A DNA stretch of 64,000 nt from Moorena producens 3L (GTDB lineage Bacteria; Cyanobacteriota; Cyanobacteriia; Cyanobacteriales; Coleofasciculaceae), in assembly GCF_000211815.1 (NCBI RefSeq), contig NZ_GL890848.1:60204-124203 (forward strand). The letters run 5' to 3'. Positions 63,481 to 64,000 of this stretch are shown piece after piece (within the stretch, counting starts at the first letter, position 1; the number at the start of each line of letters is the position of its first letter). Position numbers and translations under genes: made by a program. The notes beneath the pieces were generated by a model. That model was not told where the DNA came from. It made no database searches and saw only the letters and a program-made list of their open reading frames with translations.

Positions 63481-64000
63481 CTCTCCTGATGGGGTCGGAT
63501 TTGCACCGCCATCCTGATGAATAGTTATAACCTTTGGGATGTTATTCCGCGAGTTACCTGAGTCATAACCTACTCTACTACGAGTTGCTCCTACTCAGAA
63601 CAAGCCGCACGCTGCAGAGGAGTCCACTCGATAATTTCCGCATAACCAACTACATAGAGGCTATGCATGGTGTTGATTATGCCCTTGCGGGAGCCCTTCA
63701 AAATATGCTGAACCGGATATTTTTTGGGAAACGATTCTTGAGGTGCGACCCGTGGCGAATTTAATTCGCCAACGGAAAGCGCACCTGAGGATTATACTAG
63801 GAGTTATATCCTCAGGATTAGTCTCTGGGTTTGGGCGAAATTCGGAATCCATAATGGTCACCTTTTGCTTGTTGTTTTATATTATAATCATAATGATTAT
63901 AATATAATTTGTCAAGGGTTTTTAAAAATTTTTTTTGACAGCAAATTTCGCGCACCGCAAAGTTGAGTTAAAGTCCCCCAGAATTGGGGGATTTAGGGGG
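63481..64000. other. right-edge intergenic region with inverted repeats
   Basis: About 520 bp. An inverted repeat AGGTGCG...CGCACCT with inner GGCGAATTTAATTCGCC is at 63741-63786. A possible small gene start (ATG 63850-63852, minus, MDSEFRPNPETNPED) is cut by that repeat. A long palindrome is at 63877-63907. The edge (63972-64000) carries a CCCCCAGAATTGGGGG hairpin seen also at 41315-41400. Confidence 0.55.
63877..63907. promoter_or_regulatory. 31-bp perfect palindrome, possible repressor operator
   Basis: Two 15-bp arms (TTATATTATAATCAT and its complement) around one base. AT-rich dyads of this kind resemble Fur/Zur-type boxes (ATAATGATTAT is contained). It lies 25 bp upstream of the small minus-strand ORF start at 63852. 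The regulator assignment is a guess. Confidence 0.5.

Noticed and set aside
63534..63764. 76-codon plus-strand ORF near the right edge
   Set aside because: Ends inside a dispersed inverted repeat, with no start signal and no recognisable domain.

Overview
The window reads as a filamentous cyanobacterial chromosome of the Moorena/Lyngbya type. That is an inference from the NDH-1 gene ndhH, the carotenoid hydroxylase CrtR, a LabA-like NYN protein, many GCGATCGC octamers, and an unusually heavy load of short dispersed repeats, small MITE-like elements and decaying genes. No taxon was checked against a database.

Layout. 1-10.8 kb is a housekeeping block: the 5' end of ndhH, two convergent DICT-type sensor kinases, murE, a small glutaredoxin-like protein, S-formylglutathione hydrolase, a rubredoxin/metallo-beta-lactamase fusion and clpB. 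10.9-14.0 kb is an accessory three-gene minus-strand cassette: a small protein, a Rad50-like ATPase with a zinc hook, and a PD-(D/E)XK nuclease. It looks like a Lamassu-like or otherwise undescribed defence module. 14.0-17.7 kb holds repeats, a ribbon-helix-helix protein, an IS607-type element (intact TnpB, broken serine recombinase) and a Cas4/RecB-like nuclease. 17.9-24.1 kb is a decayed peptide-export locus: PpiC-type isomerase, HlyD adaptor and ABC exporter, all pseudogenes, facing one intact and one broken double-glycine-type precursor. Three MITE insertions in it can be removed on paper, each restoring the reading frame. 24.1-27.9 kb is a DUF4347/FG-GAP surface protein split by an IS630 element.

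28.6-53.3 kb is mainly housekeeping: cbiQ/cbiO, fabH and plsX, a PBP4-type carboxypeptidase, LptC, a NYN protein, metG, crtR, aroH and sppA, a DMT transporter, a peptidoglycan-binding/HEAT protein, a pterin-type glucosyltransferase, asnS and a TPR protein. Acyltransferase and alpha/beta-hydrolase pseudogenes lie at 40.6-42.1 kb. 53.3-64 kb is accessory again: an 87-bp tandem array, remnants of a group II intron and an IS1 element, a PhnD-type hybrid kinase, a DUF697-like GTPase, two diverged family 2 glycosyltransferases, simple-sequence arrays and a group II intron encoding a reverse transcriptase with an HNH domain.

The signals most worth following are the Rad50-like/nuclease cassette, whose ATPase and nuclease genes are separated only by a heptamer microsatellite; the kinase pair in which one protein has the phospho-acceptor His but a ruined ATPase and the other the reverse; and the exporter locus, which both dates MITE activity and shows an all-TAA/TAG nonsense pattern.
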